The notes under the pieces are model-generated. The model worked only from the letters and a program-made list of their open reading frames with translations, searched no databases and was not told the DNA's origin. A program made the translations under genes and the position numbers. 29,715 nucleotides of DNA from the IMG/VR virus record IMGVR_UViG_3300025162_000141, positions 1 through 29,715 of that record. The stretch is one strand, 5' to 3'. Source of the DNA: a virus. The first letter of the stretch is position 1, and the number at the start of each line of letters is the position of its first letter. This document shows positions 15,592 to 22,407 of the stretch, piece by piece.

Positions 15592-16392
15592 TTAAACAAA
15601 ATCCAGTAAAACAATACAATCAGGATTGATGTATACGCTGTAATATATTACATCTACCATTCCATATCCTCCTGTTGCCCATTGACTTCTCGCGTATACT
15701 TTTAGCTTGCTAAAGCCGGTATCCTCATCATAATAAATGTCTTTTAAAAACGGAGACCCAGAAGGAGGTCTATAAGTTTTTAATACAATTGCATCTTCTG
15801 CTATTAAAAACCCCTTGTACTCAGCATATAATTCTTTGTGGTGAATAAAGCATCTTATTACGTAATGGCTATCTAACGAATCTTTAACTAATAAATCTCC
15901 CATATCCCAAGAATTAAGAGCTTTGTCATCTCTAACAAAAAGATTGTTTGTATTATTTACTATTATATCTTTAGGAAAAAATCCTTTTAATCTTCTTGGC
16001 TCGTCTATTTTCCATTTAGATATATCATTATCAAATACATGCTGTATAGAGGCGCCCAAATCATCCTTAGCCTTATTAGAATCAATTGAGTATCTTTTTT
16101 TTGCGTCTTTCATAATTATACTATGAATATTACGCTCAATTCTTTCGCCAATTTGAATAGCCAATGGCTTTCCATACTTCTCCATATACTCATTTAATCC
16201 ATGCTTAGACGAAAACCCTGGCAGATTAAATTTATAACTGCAATGAGCCAATTCATACTCTTGATCGCGAAGCAATAAGTTTTTGTCTTCTGGAACTACT
16301 CGCCTAATAAAGCTGGAAATTAAAGGAAAGCTATTTAATAGATGTAATGATTCTGCTTCGTTGTATTGCGCCAATATTTGTTGTGGATTCAT
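15592..16392 (-). CDS. Short coat-protein paralogue lacking the I-domain
   Basis: A 266-residue protein that aligns by eye with the major coat protein of the same phage in order. Residues 67-91 (LNEYMEKYGKPLAIQIGERI) match coat 104-127 (VKDYMEKFGKTAAIELGSKV). Residues 135-141 (LKGFFPK) match coat 169-175. Residues 152-176 (FVRDDKALNSWDMG ... SLDSH) match coat 189-220. Residues 195-266 (FLIAEDA ... ILLDFV-type end with DEDTGF against DPETGL) match coat 362-431. Coat residues about 221-350, the I-domain, are absent, and the N-terminal arm is shorter. The copy is intact and diverged, not a pseudogene. It shares a two-gene operon with a cysteine-rich protein, away from the structural genes. It could be a minor capsid subunit, an assembly modulator, or a coat-mimic that blocks a competing phage; this is inference. 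Confidence 0.8.
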   Translation of the reverse strand: MNPQQILAQYNEAESLHLLNSFPLISSFIRRVVPEDKNLLLRDQEYELAHCSYKFNLPGFSSKHGLNEYMEKYGKPLAIQIGERIERNIHSIIMKDAKKRYSIDSNKAKDDLGASIQHVFDNDISKWKIDEPRRLKGFFPKDIIVNNTNNLFVRDDKALNSWDMGDLLVKDSLDSHYVIRCFIHHKELYAEYKGFLIAEDAIVLKTYRPPSGSPFLKDIYYDEDTGFSKLKVYARSQWATGGYGMVDVIYYSVYINPDCIVLLDFV

Positions 16393-16395
16393 TTA

Positions 16396-16647
16396 TTATC
16401 CAATATTATTTGTCATGCCGCTAAAAATATCTTTAAACTTTTCTTTAAAGACAGGATCATCTATAATTTTATATGCGCAATTATGATCGGGACAACTATC
16501 TTCATATTTAAAAGTTTCCTGCCCTTTTAACCAAAGGTTATCTGGACTAAAACCTAGGGCATAATTTATTATATTTTTTAGCACCGCCTGCCTTAATCTA
16601 TCTGGAGAATGGCAGCAAAGATTGCAATATTCATTATCTTTTATCAT
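16396..16647 (-). CDS. Cysteine-rich small protein paired with coat paralogue
   Basis: An 83-residue protein. I start it at the ATG at 16647 because GAGGAA stands just upstream; an in-frame ATG 7 codons earlier has no such site. It has a CNLCC cluster near the N-terminus and a CPDHNC motif near residue 50, together suggesting a small zinc- or iron-binding fold, followed by a helical C-terminus. It ends 3 nt before the start of the coat paralogue, so the two are probably made together. No family recognised. Confidence 0.65.
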   Translation of the reverse strand: MIKDNEYCNLCCHSPDRLRQAVLKNIINYALGFSPDNLWLKGQETFKYEDSCPDHNCAYKIIDDPVFKEKFKDIFSGMTNNIG

Positions 16648-16688
16648 ACTTTCCTCAGCGGGCAACATTTATATTTTCTCCAATGATT

Positions 16689-16766
16689 TGGTGGCTCCGA
16701 CTGGATTTTGCCCAGTTGACCCTAGGCAGGCAAACAATAATCTCCTGTCTGTTGATATACAGAGCC
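16689..16766 (-). other. tRNA-like element, possible attP core or decayed tRNA
   Basis: On the minus strand a 78-nt segment starts GGCTCTG and ends CGGAGCC-A-CCA, so the ends pair over 7 bp like an acceptor stem with encoded CCA. Directly before the 3' acceptor strand is a 5-bp stem with a 7-nt loop (ACTGG-GCAAAAT-CCAGT) in the T-arm position. The loop lacks the canonical TTC, and no clean anticodon arm can be folded, so it is not a normal tRNA. It could be an attachment site copied from a host tRNA 3' end, a decayed tRNA gene, or a structured leader of the minus-strand operon. Confidence 0.4.
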
Positions 16767-17055
16767 AAACAAAACATATCTTATCCAAACAAAGAAATCA
16801 ACGACATCAACACATACACAACAATATCATTAAAGAGCATTTAAAAGCCTTCTATAAAGAAAAAACATAAAACTGATGGGCATATAGCCAAAAAATAAAC
16901 AATTTAACCATGCTTCTTAAATTGCCTTTAAATGCATATGTAAAAACCGCTTTTTTTCGTGTTTTTTGCCAAAAACTGGATATTTAAAGATATAAATTAT
17001 TGTTTTTATTGTTAAATAAATAAAAAGCGCCGCTAAAAATATGCTTTTTGAGAGG
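16767..17055. other. Intergenic stretch without a supported gene
   Basis: AT-rich sequence between the tRNA-like element and the repeat region. It holds T runs on the plus strand near 16951 and a short AGCGGCGCT palindrome-like core on the minus strand near 17029, but no ORF with a ribosome site and no convincing promoter. Confidence 0.4.
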
Positions 17056-17083
17056 GGTGTGTGTGTTTGTGTATAAGTATGGG

Positions 17084-17136
17084 TATAATAATATATATAA
17101 TAATATATATAAATATATAATATATATATATATTTT
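17084..17136. repeat. TA-rich low-complexity tract (possible DNA-unwinding element)
   Basis: Over 50 bp made almost only of TA and TAA units, preceded at 17054-17072 by a GGGG(TG)n run. It neighbours the phased GTTAAC array. In plasmid and phage origins, such an easily melted tract next to iterons serves for strand opening. Confidence 0.6.
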
Positions 17137-17162
17137 AACAAATATACAGACTAACTATCCTA

Positions 17163-17285
17163 GTATAACTGCTGGTTAACTGACGGTTAACTACACTCCC
17201 CATCCCACAGAAACACAGGGGTCAATAAACGATGTTAACTCAAGTTAACCGCTAGTTATACGTCTAGTTAACTAACGCGTTATAC
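17163..17285. repeat. Helically phased GTTAAC/GTTATAC repeat array
   Basis: Copies of GTTAAC start at 17175, 17186, 17234, 17244 and 17267, and of GTTATAC at 17255 and 17279 (inverted copy at 17163-17169). Neighbours within the two clusters are 10-12 bp apart, about one helical turn, so bound proteins would line up on one DNA face. A 42-bp gap (17192-17233) with CCCC and GGGG blocks splits the clusters. One more GTTATAC lies at 17345-17351, just upstream of the replication-gene promoter. The sites could be initiator iterons or a multi-operator for a repressor. Confidence 0.65.
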
Positions 17286-17378
17286 GGAAAAAACCCTTGT
17301 TCTATGCGGGCTGCAGCTTGATTTATTACTGGATTTTTATACTGAGTTATACATGATTGGTTAGATATATGTTTAGCG

Positions 17379-17407
17379 TTGACATCTAATAAAATATAAA
17401 CTAACCT
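17379..17407 (+). promoter_or_regulatory. Predicted early promoter of the replication operon
   Basis: A perfect TTGACA (17379-17384) with a 17-nt spacer to TAACCT (17402-17407). The -10 box keeps only the T, A and last T of the consensus, so the promoter may need an activator. The phased repeats lie upstream, in the range for such control. Confidence 0.5.
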
Positions 17408-17424
17408 GTAAAAAGAAAAGCAAG

Positions 17425-17451
17425 GAGAGTCTTTATTGGCTTAAGACTCTC
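17425..17451 (+). promoter_or_regulatory. Leader hairpin before the primase-helicase gene
   Basis: GAGAGTCTT (17425-17433) and AAGACTCTC (17443-17451) are perfect inverted repeats around a 9-nt loop. No T run follows, so a terminator is unlikely. A second, small hairpin (ATCC-TTGA-GGAT, 17467-17478) folds the ribosome site GAGG into its loop and 3' arm six bases before the ATG. Both carry GGA in or beside the stem, as CsrA sites do. Confidence 0.5.
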
Positions 17452-17483
17452 TCTTGAACAGCTTGCATCCTTGAGGATACTTT

Positions 17484-19502
17484 ATGAATCAAAGCAATAA
17501 TAATATTGCCAATACTGCGTGTCAAGATAATTTTATATTACCAATAAAAAAAAGCATTAACGATATAATCGCAGATTTTACTAGCTGCGCCAGCGTAGAT
17601 TTTGTAGAACTTCCTGTCCATATCAATACCGATGGAGATATCCACAGGTTCGCAGATAAATCCAGAAGAGATCATAATCCTAATGGTTTCTACCTGCTTA
17701 ATGTAAATTGTCCAGTTCCTTGGGGGCTGTATGGAAACTGGTCTACCTCTGGTTTTGGATACCTTTCTAAAACATGGTTTGATAGTTCCATAAACGCCCT
17801 AGGACACGAAGATAGAAAGAAGCTGATAGCTATAGCTGAGGCGTCAAGAAAAGAACGCATAAGAGAGCTAATGAGAGAGCGGAAGGAAGCGGAAGAAAAT
17901 GCCGCTAAAGCTTGGGAATTATGCCTAAGGGTAGATAAGGATATGAAACATGGGTACCTAGAAAAGAAAAAGATATCAGCGTGTGGGGCTAAGATATTCT
18001 ATGAAGATACATCAAAGTTAGTTATTCCTATTTATAATTCCAAGAAAAAGATAATCAGTCTTCAGTTTATAGATCAAGAAGGCAACAAAAGATTTTTGAA
18101 GGGAACTAGCCCTAAGTTTGGATTCTTTATGATTAATGAATATTCCAAAGGAGCTATATGTATATGTGAGGGATACGCGACAGGAGCGTCTATATACGAA
18201 GCTACAGGATATAGAGTTGTAGTATCTTTTTCTGCCGAGAATCTGGTTAATATAGCCAAGATAATAAAAAATATATATAAAAATGATGATATTATCATAT
18301 GTGCCGATAATGACGCCTATTCTTCTTGTAATATAGGCATGGAGAAAGCCAGCCAAGCATCCAAGGATATAGGGGCATTAGTTGTATTCCCTAAGTTTAA
18401 AAACGTCTCTACATCTCCCTCGGACTTTAATGATCTATTTGTTTTAGAAGGAATAGAAGCGGTAAAGAAAATATTCGCTGAAATATCTATAATAAAACAT
18501 GAATGTCTGCATGAGTTCTTAGAGCGAAAGTTCTGCAAAGCTACTCCAATATTATACCCATGGCTGGCTGCGGGTACATTAAACATGCTCTACTCTAAGC
18601 CGGGTTGTGGTAAGTCTCTTTTGTCGCTGTGTATATCTTATGCTATAGCGTCAGGCAAAGGCATATTAGAGCTTGGGTGGGAATGTAAAAAACAAGAACC
18701 AGTATTATATTTTGATGGAGAACTACAAGCTGAAGCTATACAGAATGATTTACGATGTATAGCAAATAATGATGTAAGCTATTTCGTAGGAAGAAATTTG
18801 ATAATCAGCACTCTGGACGACGCGGAGAATGCTAATATAGATTTAGGAGTTGCATTATGGCAAGGACGTATAGATGATATTATTAAGATCAGATCGCCAA
18901 AGTTAGTTATTATAGATAATATTCTATCGTTTGTTAGAAGCGGCAAAACCAATGATGTTGATTTTTGGAATAGAATTACCGACTGGACCAAAAGACATAC
19001 GAACAAGGGAATAGCATTCTTATTCATTCATCACGAATCAAAACATGGCAACGCTTCGTTTGGTACAAGCGCAATAGAGCGTAGCATGTCTACAATTATA
19101 TCTCTATATAGCATGTCTGGTTATATGGCAGAAAAAGAAGCAGAAGAAGAAAAAGAGGAATTGCCTGAAGACGTGGTTCAGGTAAAATTTGTTATGGAAT
19201 GCAAAAAAAATAGATATTTTGGTATAGATAAGTTTATCCCTGTAACAGTGAATATAAGGTCATCTTTTTCGGAATATAAAACCGTAATCTCCGTAGAAAA
19301 ATACGAGAAAACATTAAAGCAAAAGATAATAGATTTATTCAACAGCAGACCAATAAACTTTAAAGAAATACAAAACGAATTGCTTCAGCAGGGAAGATCG
19401 TCGCCACCTAGCAGTCCTTACATATCAAAAGTATTACATGAAGCGTACAAGAATAATCTTATTACTCGCGACTTAATGCCGTGGGAAAAGATAAAGTTTT
19501 AA
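17484..19502 (+). CDS. Toprim primase-RecA-like helicase (replication protein)
   Basis: A 672-residue two-domain replication protein. The Toprim domain spans about 220-320, with the catalytic glutamate in ICICEGYATG (E229) and the metal-binding pair in CADNDA (D275, D277), then SDFND at 313-317. A RecA/RepA-like ATPase follows, with Walker A SKPGCGKS at 371-378 and Walker B KLVIID at 473-478, and a likely DNA-binding histidine motif FLFIHHESKHGNASFGTSA. The last 60 residues look like a winged helix. No zinc-finger primase domain is seen at the N-terminus. The layout is like phage and plasmid TraC/RepA-type proteins. It would prime and unwind DNA at the nearby origin. Its start is supported by GAGG inside a small hairpin. 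Confidence 0.85.
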   Translation: MNQSNNNIANTACQDNFILPIKKSINDIIADFTSCASVDFVELPVHINTDGDIHRFADKSRRDHNPNGFYLLNVNCPVPWGLYGNWSTSGFGYLSKTWFDSSINALGHEDRKKLIAIAEASRKERIRELMRERKEAEENAAKAWELCLRVDKDMKHGYLEKKKISACGAKIFYEDTSKLVIPIYNSKKKIISLQFIDQEGNKRFLKGTSPKFGFFMINEYSKGAICICEGYATGASIYEATGYRVVVSFSAENLVNIAKIIKNIYKNDDIIICADNDAYSSCNIGMEKASQASKDIGALVVFPKFKNVSTSPSDFNDLFVLEGIEAVKKIFAEISIIKHECLHEFLERKFCKATPILYPWLAAGTLNMLYSKPGCGKSLLSLCISYAIASGKGILELGWECKKQEPVLYFDGELQAEAIQNDLRCIANNDVSYFVGRNLIISTLDDAENANIDLGVALWQGRIDDIIKIRSPKLVIIDNILSFVRSGKTNDVDFWNRITDWTKRHTNKGIAFLFIHHESKHGNASFGTSAIERSMSTIISLYSMSGYMAEKEAEEEKEELPEDVVQVKFVMECKKNRYFGIDKFIPVTVNIRSSFSEYKTVISVEKYEKTLKQKIIDLFNSRPINFKEIQNELLQQGRSSPPSSPYISKVLHEAYKNNLITRDLMPWEKIKF

Positions 19503-19513
19503 TTGGAGATAAT

Positions 19514-19933
19514 ATGAAAGCTAGATATACCAATCTTCCTTCGCCAGATAAGATTAACAATTGGCGGGATGATAAATATTTTGGACATATAGATGAAGAT
19601 TTGCATTTAGAGGCGATGTCATATTTAAGGGAAGCAAGTAAAATATATACCGATATACCCGAAAGAGACATAAATATTTTTTTAAAAAAATATAACGATA
19701 ATTTATCTTACGAGGAAATTGCCAGGGAATATGATTTAGGAGTGAGAAGGGTAAAGGAAATAGTGAGAGAAATATATTATATATATATTAAAAGCTATTA
19801 CATTGAAATAGAGCAATCAGATCGTAACGAAGGACGAAAAAGAATAACGGAGTATAGGGGTAAAATGCGAGATCTAGCTAGCAAAATTCCAAAAAATATT
19901 TTAGACGAAATAGCTATAATAAGAGATTGGTAG
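19514..19933 (+). CDS. HTH protein of 139 residues
   Basis: I start at the ATG at 19514, behind GGAG; a longer form would overlap the upstream gene without a ribosome site. The product starts MKARYTNLPSPDKINNWRDD and has a sigma-like HTH in the middle: LSYEEIAREYDLGVRRVKEI (about 63-82), with the usual Ile-Ala-x-x-Tyr-x-Leu turn. The rest is charged helix. It is probably a regulator or replication accessory protein in the early operon. About 30 further codons in a shifted frame follow its stop (see findings), so the C-terminus may be altered by a frameshift. Confidence 0.65.
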   Translation: MKARYTNLPSPDKINNWRDDKYFGHIDEDLHLEAMSYLREASKIYTDIPERDINIFLKKYNDNLSYEEIAREYDLGVRRVKEIVREIYYIYIKSYYIEIEQSDRNEGRKRITEYRGKMRDLASKIPKNILDEIAIIRDW

Positions 19934-20030
19934 GAAAAAAAACGAAAAAATAACTTTTAAATCAATAGAAAAATTAATTGTAAGAGATCTAGCTAAGGCT
20001 GCAAAAGAAGAACAATCTTTATAAATACAT

Positions 20031-20363
20031 ATGCAAATAACTATCCAAGACTTATTCCAAGACGATAAGAAAAAAGATATACCTAACTTTGAAGGGCTGT
20101 ATGCTATAGCAAGAAATGGCAAGGTATGGTCTTATAACAAATGTAACAAGAGCGGATGCTGGATACAATCTTGTTATGATATAAAACGCAAACAGTTAAC
20201 CATATCTTTATATAAAAGAAAGAAACAGCATAAATTTCTTATATCTTATTTGGTAGCCATAACATATCTTCCAAATGATAATAATTTTAAATACGTAAAG
20301 CATCTTGACGGCAATAAGCTTAATAATCATATTTGTAATTTAAAATGGTCTGAATCCCTCTAA
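20031..20363 (+). CDS. NUMOD4-HNH homing endonuclease
   Basis: A 110-residue protein with an N-terminal NUMOD4 motif (IPNFEGLYAIARNGKVWS, residues 17-34) and a C-terminal HNH motif (VKHLDGNKLNNHICNLKW, about 89-106) keeping His-x-Asp-Gly and the Asn-x-x-x-Asn-Leu-x-Trp pattern. Such free-standing genes are mobile and nick or cut related phage genomes that lack them. It is short but appears complete. Its ribosome site is poor. The sequence just upstream (19934-20030) is non-coding with gene-remnant character, consistent with insertion. Confidence 0.8.
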   Translation: MQITIQDLFQDDKKKDIPNFEGLYAIARNGKVWSYNKCNKSGCWIQSCYDIKRKQLTISLYKRKKQHKFLISYLVAITYLPNDNNFKYVKHLDGNKLNNHICNLKWSESL

Positions 20364-20384
20364 CAATAATCATATAGGAGAAAT

Positions 20385-21347
20385 ATGTTATTTATAACTA
20401 ATAGACAATTGTATTATGATGGCAGCTCTTTGCCTAGAAAGGTTGATTTTTTGCTGACTGAAAACTGCCCTACACAAGAAGTATTCTTTTGTCAGCGCAA
20501 CGCAAAAGATGATTATCAAGAAATAGGAGGAGATAGCTTTTTTGATTCTTTGCGTACATCACAATACAAGCAAATACTCTTATTTATACATGGATTCCAT
20601 ACTGCTCCAGAAAGCAGCATTTTCCAAGATATAGAAATTGTTCAACAATATTTAGATTCTTTAGAAAAAGACTTTATCCAAGTTATTCCAATAATATATC
20701 CATGCAATACTCAAGAGGGAATAATCAAAGAATATTGGAACGATCAAATGGCAGCAGACGTTAGCGGATTCTCGTTTAAGCGCGTATTAGATAAATTTTA
20801 CCAATGGAGTTCTGTTGGAGATAAAGATTATTGTTATAAGTTTATTAATGTATTCGCCCATTCAATGGGCAATAGGGTATTAAGAGAAACATTGCAAGCA
20901 TGGAGAAAATATAGCATGCCACAAGGGTTGCCTAAAATTTTTAGAAATACTTTTTTAGTTGCTGCCGATTTAAATAATGGAACTTTAGAAATAAAAGATA
21001 GGGGCGCGGTTATATGCGATTCATCTAGGAATGTTGTAGTTTATCATGCTAACGATGATCTGGCATTAAGAGCCAGCAAGATCATAAACGAGAAGGATAT
21101 GACCACTACTCCCAGACTTGGACAAACAGGGGCAAGAGACGCTAATAGCGTTCCAGCTAACGTGTATAGCGTAGACTGCGATGACTTCAATAGAGAATAT
21201 GATTTTCCATTGGGACATACATACTTTTTATACAATGACAAAGACAATCAGCCTAATATAGTTATCTCTGGCATGTATAAAATATTAAAATCTGGTAGAT
21301 TTTCTCAAGATATTATGCTTAAGAAAGCAATGCTTGCAACATTATAA
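20385..21347 (+). CDS. Alpha/beta hydrolase (DUF900-like)
   Basis: A 320-residue protein. The strand-turn ILLFIHGFHT (64-73) forms the oxyanion-hole region, the nucleophile elbow is FAHSMGN (S160, with Ala in place of the first Gly of GxSxG), an acid is likely at D224 or D225 in HANDDLALR, and the histidine is H278 in PLGHTYF. This matches the DUF900 lipase/esterase-like group. There is no signal peptide, so it is cytoplasmic unless secreted by another route. A GGAGAA site precedes the ATG. It is not a usual phage lysis or replication gene; it looks like cargo. It could act on lipids or host esters. The substrate is unknown. Confidence 0.75.
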   Translation: MLFITNRQLYYDGSSLPRKVDFLLTENCPTQEVFFCQRNAKDDYQEIGGDSFFDSLRTSQYKQILLFIHGFHTAPESSIFQDIEIVQQYLDSLEKDFIQVIPIIYPCNTQEGIIKEYWNDQMAADVSGFSFKRVLDKFYQWSSVGDKDYCYKFINVFAHSMGNRVLRETLQAWRKYSMPQGLPKIFRNTFLVAADLNNGTLEIKDRGAVICDSSRNVVVYHANDDLALRASKIINEKDMTTTPRLGQTGARDANSVPANVYSVDCDDFNREYDFPLGHTYFLYNDKDNQPNIVISGMYKILKSGRFSQDIMLKKAMLATL

Positions 21348-21396
21348 TATTAAAATCAATATCATACAGTATGTTAAAATTTTTCTTAAATGGTTG

Positions 21397-21424
21397 TTGA
21401 CAAGATGGTTTTATGCTGTAAACT
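21397..21424 (+). promoter_or_regulatory. Predicted promoter of the small-gene operon
   Basis: TTGACA (21397-21402), a 16-nt spacer and TAAACT (21419-21424), 74 nt before the ATG at 21498. It would drive the string of genes up to csrA, ankyrin and probably the recombination genes. Confidence 0.55.
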
Positions 21425-21430
21425 TCTGGG

Positions 21431-21452
21431 CATGCAATAGCAATGTTGCATG
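21431..21452 (+). promoter_or_regulatory. Inverted repeat at the transcription start (operator or leader hairpin)
   Basis: CATGCAA (21431-21437) and TTGCATG (21446-21452) are exact inverted repeats around an 8-nt spacer. They sit at about +1 to +22 of the promoter above. That suits a repressor dimer site, or an mRNA hairpin. Confidence 0.45.
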
Positions 21453-21497
21453 AATTTTAAAACAACAATTGAATGATCTATTAAAAAGGGGAGATAT

Positions 21498-21890
21498 ATG
21501 GAACGAGAAAACAATCGCATACAAGGAGAAACAATTAGCAGGATGACGTTTGACACAATAAATTCTACGCATCCATTCAGAAAAGAAATTAGAGAACTAT
21601 CATATCTTTATCAAAGGGATAAAAACGTAAAATATTCTGCTTTTCCTTTGCATATAAAAGCGAGCTTAACAAAATTATACATGGATTATAAATGCGAAGA
21701 TTATGACTATGAGTTCATGATTGGAAAAACTTTGGCGGAAAAAATATTAACATATGGAAAGTTAGATTTTGTTGACCAAGCAAAGATATTTAAAATTATT
21801 ATAGACAAATATGATTTGGATATAGAAGAATACTTTGATGACGAAGTAAGACATTTAAAAGAAAATATGCCAAATAATACAGGAGAATAA
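21498..21890 (+). CDS. 130-residue hypothetical protein
   Basis: First gene of the small-gene operon, behind a GGGGAGA ribosome site. The product starts MERENNRIQGETISRMTFDT, is soluble, helical and charged, with a tyrosine-rich middle and an acidic C-terminal region (EEYFDDEVRH). The next gene starts 1 nt after its stop. No family recognised. Confidence 0.65.
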   Translation: MERENNRIQGETISRMTFDTINSTHPFRKEIRELSYLYQRDKNVKYSAFPLHIKASLTKLYMDYKCEDYDYEFMIGKTLAEKILTYGKLDFVDQAKIFKIIIDKYDLDIEEYFDDEVRHLKENMPNNTGE

Positions 21891-21891
21891 T

Positions 21892-22140
21892 ATGATTATA
21901 ATTAGAAACAAAGATGTAAAAAGCATTGAATTAAGAACAAGAATAAAATTCCCAATAGACGCCAGCGTTGCGCCGTCGGAATATTATTTATTGATAGCTT
22001 CTACTTATAGCTCCATTGGAATCAACTATAATATAAAATTCTTTGAGAGCAAAGACGAAGCAAAAGAATTTCTAGAACACATACTTAACAATCTTACTGA
22101 CTTCGGATGGTTAATGTGTGACAGCATTGAGGGGGAGTAG
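21892..22140 (+). CDS. 82-residue hypothetical protein
   Basis: Starts MIIIRNKDVKSIELRTRIKF and appears to be a small alpha/beta fold with no membrane segment; the C-terminal half is helical and acidic. The ribosome site GGAGAA lies inside the end of the upstream gene, so translation is coupled. No family recognised. Confidence 0.65.
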   Translation: MIIIRNKDVKSIELRTRIKFPIDASVAPSEYYLLIASTYSSIGINYNIKFFESKDEAKEFLEHILNNLTDFGWLMCDSIEGE

Positions 22141-22142
22141 AT

Positions 22143-22373
22143 ATGAAAGAGCTATATAGCGTACAAGCATTAGCTACAAAGCTGAAGATATCCGTTACTA
22201 GAGTATGTCATTATATTAATAATAAAAAAGTAATGCCTGATTTTATGTATTTGTACAAAGGCGGAAAAACTATTTTCCTATTTTATAAAAGAACAATAGA
22301 CAAAATAGCTTCTAACTACGAAAAATATCTATATAGCAGATGCAAGGTTAATAAAAAGATGCCTAAATTATAA
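22143..22373 (+). CDS. Small HTH (excisionase/MerR-like) protein
   Basis: A 76-residue protein starting MKELYSVQALATKLKISVTR. Residues 5-30 fit a winged-helix excisionase or MerR-type N-terminal HTH (SVQALATKLKISVTRVCHYI), followed by a Gly-Gly-Lys turn and a basic tail. It starts 2 nt after the upstream stop, behind GGGGGAG. It may regulate the phage or act as a directionality factor, although no integrase is visible. It directly precedes csrA. Confidence 0.55.
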   Translation: MKELYSVQALATKLKISVTRVCHYINNKKVMPDFMYLYKGGKTIFLFYKRTIDKIASNYEKYLYSRCKVNKKMPKL

Positions 22374-22407
22374 AAAATTAAATAAACTTTAAAAGGAGGA
22401 TATAAAA

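Larger units (their letters stand above)
17054..17351. other. Candidate replication origin/control region
   Basis: The TA tract, the phased repeats and the adjoining Toprim-helicase gene together form the classical order of an iteron-type origin beside its replication protein. No exact DnaA box (TTATCCACA) is seen in the intergenic part. The origin call is inference from architecture. Confidence 0.45.

Noticed and set aside
16689-16766. Functional tRNA gene
   Set aside because: Acceptor ends pair, but the T-loop lacks TTC and no 5-bp anticodon stem with a 7-nt loop and T33 can be drawn.
16622-16870. Plus-strand open frame of 82 codons
   Set aside because: It overlaps the start of the cysteine-rich gene and the tRNA-like element, has no ribosome site, and its composition is not protein-like.
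16917-17141. Minus-strand open frame of 74 codons rich in Tyr/Ile/Thr-His
   Set aside because: It is the translation of the TA and TG low-complexity tract and has no ribosome site.
17163-17285. CRISPR-like array
   Set aside because: The repeats are only 6-7 bp and the spacing is about 11 bp; there are no spacers of CRISPR length and no cas genes.
17637-17655. DnaA-box-like ATATCCACA within the primase-helicase gene
   Set aside because: One isolated 8-of-9 match inside coding sequence is expected by chance.
18018-18586. Minus-strand open frames inside the primase-helicase gene
   Set aside because: They lie opposite the Toprim and ATPase motifs of an intact gene, with no ribosome sites.
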